This document shows positions 55,063 through 64,000 of a stretch of 64,000 nucleotides of DNA, one piece after another (position 1 is the stretch's first letter; every line of letters starts with the position of its first letter). The DNA comes from Rhexocercosporidium sp. MPI-PUGE-AT-0058. Taxonomy: Eukaryota; Ascomycota; Leotiomycetes; Helotiales. The notes beneath the pieces were generated by a model. That model did not search any database. It saw only the letters and a program-made list of their open reading frames with translations, and was not told the origin of the DNA. Made by a program: the position numbers and the translations under genes. Location: assembly GCA_020746875.1 (NCBI GenBank), contig JAGTJL010000013.1, positions 1,240,001 to 1,304,000 on the forward strand. The letters are read 5' to 3'.

Positions 55063-57120
55063 TCAAACCTTCCTGGCCTCCAATGCCAACGCAGCTCGTT
55101 CAAGGAACGCATTAAACTCCTTTATCTGGCTCAAGGTTCCTCCCGAGCCGCCCTTGTTGCTGACTTCGCCGGCTATTCGTCTGATAAGTAATTCTGTACC
55201 AACCATGTCGGCCGAGCGATTAGTTTCAGAAGTTTGTCTCGACTTGCCCATCTCAATCACCATTTCCATGTCATGGATAGCGATGTTCAAATCATCTCGA
55301 TTCTGTCCAGCGTCAGAGAGAGCTACCAGGCACGGAAAGGCTGTACTGACCTGAGCATCTGTCTTCTCTCTTTCATGTTTCATTCGAATCTCATCCATAC
55401 GAAGGGCTACTTGCTCTCGCTCCTTCCGGATCCTGAGCACTTCTTCCCGCAGAGAATTCTTCTTTTTCAATTCATCCCTGACTCTCCGCTCCAAAGAATA
55501 AGCATTATCAAGATTAATCGTCTTTTCAAAGGTCAGTAATTGCAGTAATAGAAGAAAGAAAGACTCACCTGTGTAAGCAGTCGTAATTGTAGCTCTTTGC
55601 CAAATGCTTCAACGGCATTCCACCTGGTTTTGTACTCCCTCCTTGATGCTGAATCCTCACAATTGTTCCCCATCTGCTCAAGCGAGTTCATATGAAGACC
55701 AATGATCTCTTGGCATACTTGGCTTAGGACGTCAATCGCGTTAACGCCTGATCTCTTCATGTGAGGCATTTCTGCGTTCAAAATATCCGCGTCGGACTCA
55801 TTCTCATCGTAAAGAGGTGGCAAGGTCAAGCGATGAACTGTTACAGGAACAGGTCCTCCAACAGGAACCTGTAGCTTCTTTGCAGCCTTCTTCGCTGTCT
55901 TCTTGGGCGCCTGAGGTTTTGAGACCGCGTTTTTTGGATGTCGTTGCAGAACAGGGCTTGATTCAGCTCGGTTTCGCTTCCTGGGTCGCCTGTCATTCAT
56001 CGTACTACCGGCTAACAATGCGTCAAGATCTGGAGATGCAGCTGCGAAGCGCTTGGACGTTCGACGGCCACGGTTCTTTTTCAAAGTTGCAGCAGCCTCT
56101 TCATCGCTTATGGCTTCTGCCTCTTCCTCTTCTTGGATATCCGCATCTGGAACTGACTCTTCAACAATCTTAGGCCTACGGCCACGGCGTATTGGTTGTT
56201 CTGGAGATAATTCGTCGATTTCATCAACCGCGGAAGGCGTCTGACTTGGACGAATTTCTGGGGAAGGTTTTGAAACAGAATTTCCTCTCTTGCGTTTATC
56301 CCGGGTGACAGGAGTTGCTGTCAAGTCTGCATTTTGTACTTCCTGTAGTTGTGAACTTGATTGCAGAGTCGAGCCTACTGCCACTCGTTGCCTACGACCA
56401 CTACCTGGTGCATTCTTTGGACTCTCTGTAACCTCGTCGAACGTTTGTGAAGCCGAGGGATTCCTAGCCGGTCTGATAGGGGACGAAATTGAGGCTGGCA
56501 GGAGTTCAGTAGCTGGTCCTAGTTCGTCCGAATTGTCCGCGACCTCCAAGAGCGAAGTGTTTGGAGGTCCACCTGGGTCCTGGCTAACCACGTTCTGGTC
56601 AACCGATATCTCTGCGGGCTCCAAGATAGACGAATCTTGCTCTGGTTCTCCATCCTGCTCTGTCTGTATTTCGTAGATGTCGCGTCGAGGTGGCTGCGAT
56701 CGAGTACTTTGCGAGGAGGGGAGGATATCTGTATCTAACTTCCTTCTCTTCGCAGATGTGTTTGCGTCGTTTGTGCTCTGAGAGCTACGGGTAACGTCCT
56801 GTGTTGCTACTGAGACAGAAGGAGGGGGTCTGGCAGGAGTTCGGCGAGTAGAGCGCTGAGGATGGAGTTCGAGTAGCGGCTCGTCCTGCGGGCGATTGAT
56901 AATAGGACTTGGATCTGCTGGTGGAATTGCGAAGGTGAGGCTAAAGTCAACTTCCTTGATATCACGCCTCCTATGGTATCGTTAGCAAGTTGTCTCGAAG
57001 AGGGGCTTGTTGATTGATCGTACTGGGCTCCCCGGAGCCGTGCCTGGATGCGATCTTCGCGGGCTGTAAATGTTAGCACAAGTCATCGAGCATTTGCGCC
57101 GTGTGGAACTTACATGCCAT
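55063..57120 (-). CDS. AME1: Inner kinetochore subunit Ame1 / CENP-U
   Basis: Model: exons 57120-57114, 57063-57024, 56970-55569, 55521-55351 and 55302-55063, giving 619 residues. Ame1 (Mis17 in fission yeast) joins Okp1 in the COMA part of the CCAN complex linking centromeric chromatin to the Mis12 complex. Start MASREDRIQARLRGAQRRDI then KEVDFSLTFAIP. A long disordered middle carries basic AT-hook-like segments (RRGRRPKI, KNRGRRTSKRF, KKTAKKAAKK). The conserved C-terminal domain begins near GPVPVTVHRLTLPPLYD, has GVNAIDVLSQVCQEIIGLHM, and then a coiled coil (LERRVRDELKKKNSLREEVL, RIRKEREQVALRMDEIRMKH). The tiny 7-nt first exon and the GCTAAC branch point of intron 2 support the 5' model. 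Intron 4 is 48 nt, divisible by three and stop-free, so its retention would add 16 residues. The gene shares a short promoter with the gene on the other strand. Confidence 0.85.
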
Positions 57121-57341
57121 GATGCGAGATTGTCAGAGGTCGGTGTTGATATTCTGCGCGTCGCCGATATGAGGATCGCGATCTGGCTCACTCGTGTTTT
57201 CTTGGCAATGTAGTCACCACGTGACCGCATTGGGTACTTAGCCCCTCCTTTCGAAACTCAACTTCTACGCAAAGAATTGGAATCAATTGCCATTCTCTTT
57301 TACTTTCCCCCTTCGAGTGCATTTAGCTTCCCGTCCGAAGC
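57121..57341. promoter_or_regulatory. 221-bp bidirectional promoter (Ame1 / GH106-like)
   Basis: The only DNA between the two divergent start codons. It contains CACGTGAC at 57218-57225 (complement GTCACGTG), the Cbf1/CDEI consensus RTCACRTG. In yeasts Cbf1 acts both at centromeres and at promoters. Presence upstream of a kinetochore gene is suggestive only. Confidence 0.6.
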
Positions 57342-60300
57342 ATGGATTACTTAAATTCCTTTATCAATTCAGCCACCGGGCGACAGGACGTTGTAGATAT
57401 CAACAAGGCCAACCCTTTGACATATCCGAAAAGCTCAGAAGCTTTCAGTAAGGAGTTATTCAGAAATCCTACCTCAGAATATCGAGGATGTCCATTATGG
57501 GCATGGAATACCAAGCTAGAGAAAGAGCAACTGAAGAGACAGATTGACAACTTTGCTGATATGGGTATGGGTGGATTCCATATGCACGTACGCACGGGTC
57601 TTGATACCGAGTATCTGGGCCCTGACTTTATGGATACTGTCCTTTCTTGCGTTGAATATGCAGAAAGCAAGAACATGCTAGCATGTCTGTAAGTCACAGT
57701 TTCAGGTCTGGACACTTTGCAATTGCTTACCCTTCAAGTTATGATGATGATCGATGGCCCTCAGGAAGCGCGGGTGGTAAAGTCATCAAGCAAAACCCAG
57801 AACATAAGGGCAAACATATCTTATTTACTCCTCATCCGTATGGGACTGTAGACTTTGACAGGTACTTCAAGACATTTCTAGGTGGTCCATGCTAACAAAT
57901 CAGGAACCAATCGCCGTCGTCTGCGAGAGCATCTCGAAGTGAGAATGGCCATATATTGGCGACCTACGATGTTACTCGTAAGTGGCGATTAACTCACCAT
58001 GCCTATACTATCTGAAATAGCTTCACTGGGTGGTTGAAAGACCTCAATATACAGAGTTCGGTGCCCCAAGGTCAGATACTGACTCTACGCAGTCGATGAG
58101 AACGGGTGCCTCAAGTCAAGCCGTATGTTGAGGAAAGGGGAGACTGGGACCAATGTCTGGTATGCTTACATGGAGACGAATCTCGATTCTCCGTGGTTCA
58201 ATGATCAAACCTACGTGGACACTTTAAGCCCAGAAGCAATATCAAGCTTCATCAAAACAACACATGAAGTTTACAAAGCCAAAGTTGGCGACAATTTTGG
58301 AGCTTCAGTACCATGCATCTTCACGGATGAACCTCAATTCGCTACGAAGACCCAGCTATCTAGTCCATCAGCAAGAGATGATGTATTCCTGCCCTGGACC
58401 TCTGACCTTCCAGTTACCTTCAAAAACGAGTATGGCGAGGATATTGTTGCCAATATCCCACAGATATTTTGGAATCTGCCTCACGGGAGTCCGAGTCTCA
58501 TACGCCATCAATTCCACGACCACGTATCTGAAAGATTCGTCACGGCATTCATGGACCAGCTTTCATCTTGGTGCAGAACCAACAATCTGATGCTCAACGG
58601 GCATATGATGGAAGAGCCAACGCTCTACTCACAAACCACGGCTTTGGGAGAAGCCATGCGCTGTTACCGGAACCAAGAGATGCCCGGTATGGACTTGCTA
58701 GTCGATTGGGTCGAGTACAATACCGCGAAACAAGCATCTAGTGTTTCACGCCAGAACGGAACCAAAGGCACCATGTGTGAAATCTACGGAGTCACTCACT
58801 GGACTTTCACATTCGAGGGCCATAAAGGCTGCGGAGACTGGCAAGCAGCGCTGGGAATCACGTTCCGGGTTCATCATCTCACGTGGGTGAGTATGGCTGG
58901 GGAGGGAAAGCGGGACTATCCTGCTTGTATTGGATATCAGAGCCCTTGGTATAAAGAGTATCGATACGTTGAGGACCACTTCGCTCGAGTTGGTGTTGCC
59001 ATGACGAGAGGAAAAGCACTCACGAGGGTGGCTGTCGTTCATCCAATTGAGAGCTACTGGCTGACATTTGGACCAAATGGAAGTGGAGACGAATTGTCGA
59101 ATCGAGACCAAGCTTTTGCGGATTTGACGAGATGGCTTCTTCATGGTCTTATTGACTTCGACTTCATAGCAGAGAGTCTCCTACCAGACCAAATCACTTC
59201 CAAAGCCCGAGGCAACACACTCCAAGTGGGAAAATGCGAGTACGACGTCGTTATCGTCCCGAACCTTCGGACAATCCGGTCCACTACCCTGAACATCCTC
59301 CAGAACTTCACCAGGCGAGGCGGGAAAGTCATCATAGCCGGTAGTGCCCCGGAGTTCGTAGATGCTAAAGTCCCAATTTCAACTCACAACATTGAGCCAA
59401 GCAAGAACATCTTCTGGAGCGAACAGAGTATTCTCTCTGCCCTTGAGCCATATCGTGAGCTCCGAATCACCACAGAACGGAATGTGTCTACGGATAAATT
59501 ACTACATCAAATTCGAGAAGATGGAGATGAACGGTTCGTGTTTATCTGTAACACAGATCGTCAAAATTCTGTTGATACTACGGTCTCTATGAAGGGGAGC
59601 TGGAGAGTTGAGAAATTGGATACTTTCACGGGGGAAGAGAGTGTGATTGAAAGTCACCAAAAACACGGATGGACATTTTTTCCACATCGATTTGAAGGAT
59701 GTGCCAGTCTTCTCTTAAGGTTCTTTCCATCATCCTCCCCATCTCTCTCGTCAATCATTTCACCAACACCAGAGGTCAAACAATCGCCAATGGACCTCCT
59801 GCTCGAAAACATATCCCTCTCTGAGCCCAACGTTTTGATGCTCGACTACGCCTCCTACAAGGTCAGCACTGGCAACAATCGCTCTTTCTCTCCCCCTACA
59901 GAGGTCCTACGAATCGACAATCAAATTCGGTCTCAGCTAAAACTGCCACGTAAAGGCATGGCATGGCGCCAACCCTGGACAATTCCCGCATCCGAACGCA
60001 AACCACTTACAGAAGTAACTATGCGCTTCGAATTCGAGTCGTCGTTCGATATCTCCAAACCTACAATGCTAGCATTGGAAAATCCAGAGACAATGAGTAT
60101 TCGACTGAACGATGTAGCTATCCCGTCATCATCATCGCGGACTGGGCCCACGAAAGTGAACTCGGGATGGTGGGTTGATGAAGCGATTCGCACTCTCCCT
60201 ATCCCAGGACACACAATCCACACCGGAACTAACACTCTTACAATCACTTTCCCTTTCGGTATCCTGACCAACATAGAAAGAATCTACATCCTCGGCTCCT

Positions 60301-61054
60301 TCGCCGTGCAACTCATGGGGCCTTTGAAACTCCTCAAACCACTGAATACAGAGAACCTATCATGGGGCGATATCACAACCCAAGGTCTCCCCTTCTACGT
60401 CGGGAATGTGATATACAACTACTCATTCTCCCTTCCTAACTCTTCACCAGTAGCACAGGAGGTCATACTCTCAGTGCCGAGATTCTCATCTCCAGTATTA
60501 GTTGTGCATTCAAACGCAACTCTGGCAGAACGCAGTGCTTGCAGTGGGTCGAAAAACTTAGGTCGTATTGCTTTCCAACCACATACTCTTCCACTTGGGA
60601 AATTTGAAGCAGGGACTCATCGTATCTCCATCACGGCGTTTGGGAATCGATATAATGCGTTTGGGCATATTCATCTTGCGGATGGGATCACGAATCAGTG
60701 CTGGCCTGACATTTGGAGAAGTATGTTTACTTTCTCGCCTCATTCCTGTCAACTCCATGGCCTTTTCGCAACGGTTACTTCACTCCAGCCCCTTTATTCG
60801 TGTACCTTACTGTCCCCAAACCACTCTGATACACTTGCTAACCATCACAAACAGCCGAAGGAGATTGGTGGACGGACAACTACAACGTCCGACCTATCGG
60901 CATCTTAGCCCCACCAAATATCTCAGTCTCTTCAAGCCTCGCTCTCCCTTCGGATTCTAAAAACAAGAGCGAGCTCGAGGCGGACGAATGGGTTCTCGTA
61001 TCCCAATCACGAACACCAGAATCTGAAGTCACAAGATGCCGAAGCGACATTTAA
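57342..61054 (+). CDS. GH106-like glycoside hydrolase (putative alpha-L-rhamnosidase)
   Basis: Model: exons 57342-57688, 57739-57861, 57904-57977, 58093-60720 and 60855-61054, giving 1,123 residues. GH106 enzymes remove terminal rhamnose from plant glycosides and pectic side chains. N-terminal barrel motifs: NPTSEYRGCPLWAWNTKL (42-59), DMGMGGFHMHVRTGLDTEYL (73-92) and LYDDDRWPSGSAGGKV (116-131). The motif CIFTDEPQF follows, then NLMLNGHMMEEPT, and then AGEGKRDYPACIGYQSPWYK. The C-terminal half is beta-rich, with an N-terminal-GH2-like sugar-binding fold near GHIHLADG and an end EGDWWTDNYNVRPIGILAPP restored by the last intron (GTATGT..TTGCTAAC..AACAG). No signal peptide is visible, so it may act inside the cell. 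The 115-nt third intron is less certain. Exact substrate is inferred from family resemblance. Confidence 0.8.
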
Positions 61055-62342
61055 CTAAGCATTTGGGCGTCCCAATTGATGGAGTTTATCATTAAATTTA
61101 CAATAAGCAAGAAAGGGGCATGAAACACACTTGGTTGGCCAACCAGTTGAGATGGTTGACTACCATGCTGCGCCTTCTTAAGAAGCAAATAAGAGCCAGC
61201 CGGTTCCCACTTCGTGTTGCTAACCTAGACACCTCTGAGATACGGGCCCAATTCCATCCCAGAATCTTTTCAGATACATGAGATGTTAACATATTGAGAT
61301 CAGACCACCCCCTTTGAGACATACTCCAGCTTTCACATATGTTGAGATGCGAACATGCTCTTTGAGATCTTCCACCCTCACTCCCACCACCGCGCCCAAT
61401 TCATATCTATCAATCGTAATAACGATCCTAGACACGCAATTAGCTTACTTCCCCTTCCAGAGAAGGGAATATGAAGTCCACTTACCCCACGATATCTCAT
61501 ATAAGGCCACCACCAAACCTCCCATCCCCCACAACCACTTCAGACCGCGGCGGACGAGGCAGCCTCGCCTTCCGATCACGACCAAAAATTTCATAATTTC
61601 AGACCAACGCCTCTTAATGGGTCCAGAAAAACTCACCAATCACCTCCTCGACTCTCTCCCAATCCTCCTGATCCTCCCTGAAGCCCTCGGGCATCGGCAG
61701 GAGCATGTTCTGGTCCTTGGGCAGGCGCGCCAATCATAGTATGCACAATCAATCTGGGTGGAAGCTCACGAAGAGCTCTTGAAAGCATTCAGGTCAGTCT
61801 AGGTATCCGGAACGAGAGAAAGAAAGAGTGCTGGGAAGGATGCGGTACACTTCCAAAAGCATGTCACGAATCTTCAGCACTTCTCGGGAGTTTAGCTGCA
61901 GTAAAAGCAATTTCTTTTTATTTATGCCAGGCTTCAGTCCATCAGCTGGTACTGTGACTGAGCACTATCTAGCAAGCCATATCTCGATGATATGAATAGC
62001 AGACACCTCGTTTGACTACCTATCAAAGCCCGTGTGCATGTCCATAATTCATCCATCCGTCGATGTACCATCCAGTCTGTAAAGCACCACCCATAAAATC
62101 ACACCAACCCCTGCCATTCATGAAAGCAAAGAACCAGCAAACCAAATCGCATCATGACCATAGAACCCAATCCTTCTTTAATACTCCATACAAATCCCCA
62201 CCAGAACCTCTCGGTCCATTACAAATCCCGTAGAAACACATCATTGCCGAGGGGAAGAGCAAAGAAAATCTACTGAAAACAAATGCCACCGTTGATGACG
62301 CACCACTAGAGCGCCCTTCTCAAAAGATGGAAAATGACGCAT
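61055..62342. other. Intergenic, with a possible decayed minus-strand gene
   Basis: Convergent intergenic region. On the minus strand between about 61740 and 61270, in changing frames, coding-like text appears: LPKDQNMLLPMPEGFREDQE then DWERVEEVIG, later GRDRKARLPRPPRSEVVVGD then GRFGGGLI-stop-DIVG. A good intron (GTAAGT..GCTAATTG..TCTAG) lies around 61430-61490, followed by IDRYELGAVVGVRVEDLKEH. I do not recognise the protein. The interrupted frames suggest a dead gene or an unusual splice pattern. Confidence 0.35.
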
Positions 62343-64000
62343 TCAGACCTGACTGTGAGCGTTGCCATAGTTCTCGCCTGAAAGCTCGACTTTCTCTTGA
62401 GTGTCAACAGTGATGTCGGCCTCCTTCTCCTCAGAATTTTCATGGGCAGGGGCAGAAGCCTGAGCTGCAGGAGCAGAGACATCACCAGCCTTTATCTGAC
62501 TCTTCTTACCCTTCTTAGGGACGCGGACGAGCCAGTAGAAGAAGAGGGCGCCGATGATGTTGATTAGGACGTAGACCCAGAGGATGCCAAAGTTTCTCCA
62601 TCGCTCGCTGTACTCGCTGTGGACTAGCTTGAGGAAGGCGTCAGTGTTGCTGAGTGGGCAGTAAGCGCAGTTGGATGTAGCACCAGTATCGACGATGTAA
62701 CCACCAGCAGTACGAATATAGTCGCTCATGTAGGCACCGCAGGTTTGTCCTTGGATGGGATCAAACCGGAGGAGTTCGATTGAGGAACATTGGACTGGGA
62801 CGTTGGTAAGAGAGGTTGACATAATACCGCTGACCAAGTAGGTGAATGGTGAGACTCTGTACATGAAGACCCAGAAGCCCGGAAGTGCATCAGGACCGAT
62901 GAGAACACTGCTGAAAGTTAGCTGTGAAACGAATAAGGGAGAAGGGAACAAACCCGCAGAAGATCAATGACAACATGAACAGCAAGTTAGCGTAGTTGCC
63001 TCCCATCTCAGCCAGATCAACACCTGCTTGAACCATGTGGCCAAATGTGCTGGTGAAGATCATGTAGATCCACATGAAGAGGAGAACAGTTACAGCACTC
63101 TTGGCGCCGATGTCGTTGTACTCGGCATTTCGATACAAGCCAATGGGGTAGTACCAACCAACGAAGATCAGTATAGCCATTAGTGTGTTCCATGGGAGCT
63201 CCACAAGAATGTTGGACAACATGAAGACTTTCCAGGAGTATGTCTTGGCTGGACGCTCACGAGCCTCGTAGAGAGATCGCTGGACAACGAAGTTTGGAAG
63301 CATCTGAGGGACCAGATTGGAGGCCTGGGTACTATGAAATTGTCAGGTTGGTAGATAAAGATGGGCGAGCAGACATACATGAGCATGAAAATACTGAAAA
63401 CCTGGTTTTGAAGACCCTGCAGACTCTTATCGGCCTTATAGAATGTGAAACCAAGGAACAGCGCCTATGTTGATCAGCAAAATCCCAGAACAAATAAGAT
63501 TGTTAAACTTACAGCGCCCAAACACATAGCAGCCTTTGAGTAGATGTAGGATGGGGTTCTCCAGTATCTATCAGAGGTTATTCAAGTCTCAGATCCTTGG
63601 GGTAAAGGTACCTACTGCTGGTTGACTCGCTTCATGCACTCCCAGAGTTGAACCGTGAAGGGGGCGGCAAACTCCTTGTAGTCGTCATCAAGTGTAGTAT
63701 TTTGAACTTCACTTTGGCCCAATCTGTTCTCCATACCCTCCAGTTCTCGATGGACTTGAGCATACTCGGGGCTTGATCGCCAAACCGCAGACCAGTCGAT
63801 ATCGCTGTGCGAGCCTGGGGTACAACCAATGATCTCCATGATCCACTCAGCAGGGTTAGCGTCTTCTGGACATGGCTTTGCACCATTTCGCTCGAAGTAG
63901 CTAACAACGATTGAAGAGTTGGGGCCGATATCACCAAAGTAAACAGGCTTGCCTTCGGGTGCTAGGAACAACAATCGGTTGAATCGTTGAAAGAGCATGG
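62343..64000 (-). CDS. PDR/CDR-type ABC transporter, C-terminal part (5' end beyond the window)
   Basis: Partial gene running off the right edge. Exons visible: 64000-63616, 63567-63513, 63464-63379, 63331-62954 and 62907-62343. Full-length pleiotropic drug resistance transporters have about 1,450-1,500 residues in an NBD-TMD-NBD-TMD order. Visible here are the end of the second nucleotide-binding domain (FNRLLFLAPEGKPVYFGDIG, then NGAKPCPEDANPAEWIMEII, GSHSDIDWSAVWRSSPEY) and the whole second membrane domain. Membrane and PDR signature blocks: YWRTPSYIYSKAAM, ASNLVPQMLPNFVVQRSLYE, ARERPAKTYSWKVFM, ELPWNTLMAILIFVGWYYPI, GFWVFMYRVSPFTYLVSGIM and C-terminal CAYCPLSNTDAFL. A short acidic tail ends at 62343. 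It exports lipids or toxic compounds from the plasma membrane; the substrate cannot be told from this part. All introns are 45-60 nt and in frame. Confidence 0.92.

Noticed and set aside
19964..61054. A secondary-metabolite gene cluster
   Set aside because: No polyketide synthase, peptide synthetase, terpene cyclase or tailoring set; the OPT and ABC transporters are far apart and lie among unrelated housekeeping genes.

Overview
The window looks like nuclear chromosome sequence of a filamentous ascomycete (Pezizomycotina). The evidence is: short introns of about 45 to 115 nt with GT..AG ends and CTAAC/CTGAC-type branch points; fungus-specific families (F-box, HET, 2EXR, OPT, PDR-type ABC transporter, Ame1); and a sharp split between a very AT-rich block with almost no CpA/TpG (the signature of repeat-induced point mutation, RIP) and a normal-GC gene block. 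A leotiomycete or close relative is a guess; no marker here fixes the class.

Bases 1 to about 18,800 are a RIP-ruined transposon island. A Ty3/Gypsy retroelement lies on the minus strand at 1-5,842: the integrase C-terminus, RT and gag zinc knuckle are still readable by eye. A second Gypsy remnant lies at about 8,400-10,400 (minus) and a pogo/Fot1-like DDE transposase remnant at about 16,900-17,500 (plus). Five short non-autonomous DNA transposons of 467 to 548 bp, in two families, are inserted among them. Four of the five have perfect 8-bp target-site duplications, as in hAT elements. Both families share an unusual terminal repeat in which an AGCTAAAT motif occurs twice, exactly 22 bp apart. 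This is the most distinctive structure in the window.

Bases 18,997-30,273 are a transition zone. It holds an apparently intact four-exon F-box gene, a truncated and frameshifted HET pseudogene, an intact gene for an AnmK-like (anhydro-N-acetylmuramate kinase family) protein, and an OPT oligopeptide-transporter gene broken by nonsense codons and a short deletion. At least one of its stops is a RIP-type change outside the island. About 8.4 kb without a recognisable gene follows (30.3-38.7 kb).

Bases 38,670-64,000 are ordinary gene-rich sequence: a large conserved fungal protein (DUF8004-like), DPH2 (diphthamide synthesis), a MARVEL-type four-helix membrane protein, two 2EXR-domain genes and a decayed third copy, an uncharacterised 318-residue protein, the inner-kinetochore subunit Ame1/CENP-U, a GH106-like glycoside hydrolase sharing a 221-bp bidirectional promoter with it, and the C-terminal part of a PDR/CDR-type ABC transporter cut by the window edge. 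These genes have unrelated roles and show no sign of forming a biosynthetic cluster. Splice coordinates were worked out by hand from frame and consensus and should be read as models.
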